Positions 5,661 to 5,712 of a stretch of DNA of 5,712 bases are shown here, piece after piece. The translations under genes and the position numbers were made by a program. Source of the stretch: Dehalococcoidales bacterium (GTDB lineage Bacteria > Chloroflexota > Dehalococcoidia > Dehalococcoidales > RBG-16-60-22); NCBI GenBank assembly GCA_030628245.1, contig DAOVRI010000116.1, positions 1-5,712 on the forward strand, read 5' to 3'. The notes beneath the pieces are model-generated. The model searched no databases. It had not been told where the DNA came from and worked only from the letters and a program-made list of their open reading frames with translations. Every line of letters starts with the position of its first letter. The first letter of the stretch is position 1.

Positions 5661-5712
5661 CAATTATTATAACAGAACATTTTAAAACCGTCAGAGAAAC
5701 ATTGTGATAATG

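Noticed and set aside
5710..5712. ATG at the very end as the start of the next gene
   Set aside because: No purine-rich ribosome binding site precedes it and no coding sequence follows in the window.

Overview
The window reads as one same-strand run of genes. It holds most of a branched-chain amino-acid-type ABC transporter operon (tail of a probable solute-binding protein, then LivH, LivM, LivG, LivF), followed by a two-gene set for the alpha and beta subunits of a thiamine-diphosphate 2-oxo acid dehydrogenase E1 of the acetoin/pyruvate dehydrogenase family. Nothing supportable is encoded on the minus strand, and I see no tRNA, rRNA, CRISPR array or insertion sequence.

The organism cannot be named from this piece. 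Purine-rich Shine-Dalgarno sites, TTG/GTG starts (livH, livM), sigma-70-like elements and moderate GC would suit an anaerobic clostridial (Peptococcaceae-like) bacterium, but Chloroflexota or others are possible. This is a low-confidence inference. Hand-counted 60-base samples gave about 37-42% GC in livG/livF and about 52-55% in the E1 beta gene, so the two blocks may differ in history.

Layout: 1-71, C-terminal tail of an upstream gene. 73/76-957 livH and 964-1872 livM, packed within a few bases. 1873-2048, a 176-base gap with a candidate promoter and small hairpins. 2049-2783 livG and 2770-3474 livF, overlapping by 14 bases. 3475-3665, a 191-base gap with an inverted repeat across the livF stop and an in-frame open stretch after it. 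3666-4646 E1 alpha and 4677-5630 E1 beta, 30 bases apart. 5631-5712, a non-coding tail with an imperfect dyad around a perfect TATAAT.

How they may work together: LivH and LivM form the membrane channel, LivG and LivF the ATPase pair, and the lost upstream protein would bind the solute outside. The E1 pair would decarboxylate a 2-oxo acid or cleave an acetoin-like substrate and pass the acyl group to an E2 that is not in the window. Whether the transporter imports the E1 substrate or its precursor is open. The most distinctive points are the lost ABC signature of LivG opposite a normal one in LivF, and an E1 beta that lacks the usual GEDV/GG segment and carries a CxxC near its C-terminal domain. 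I found no clear evidence of a wholly new system.
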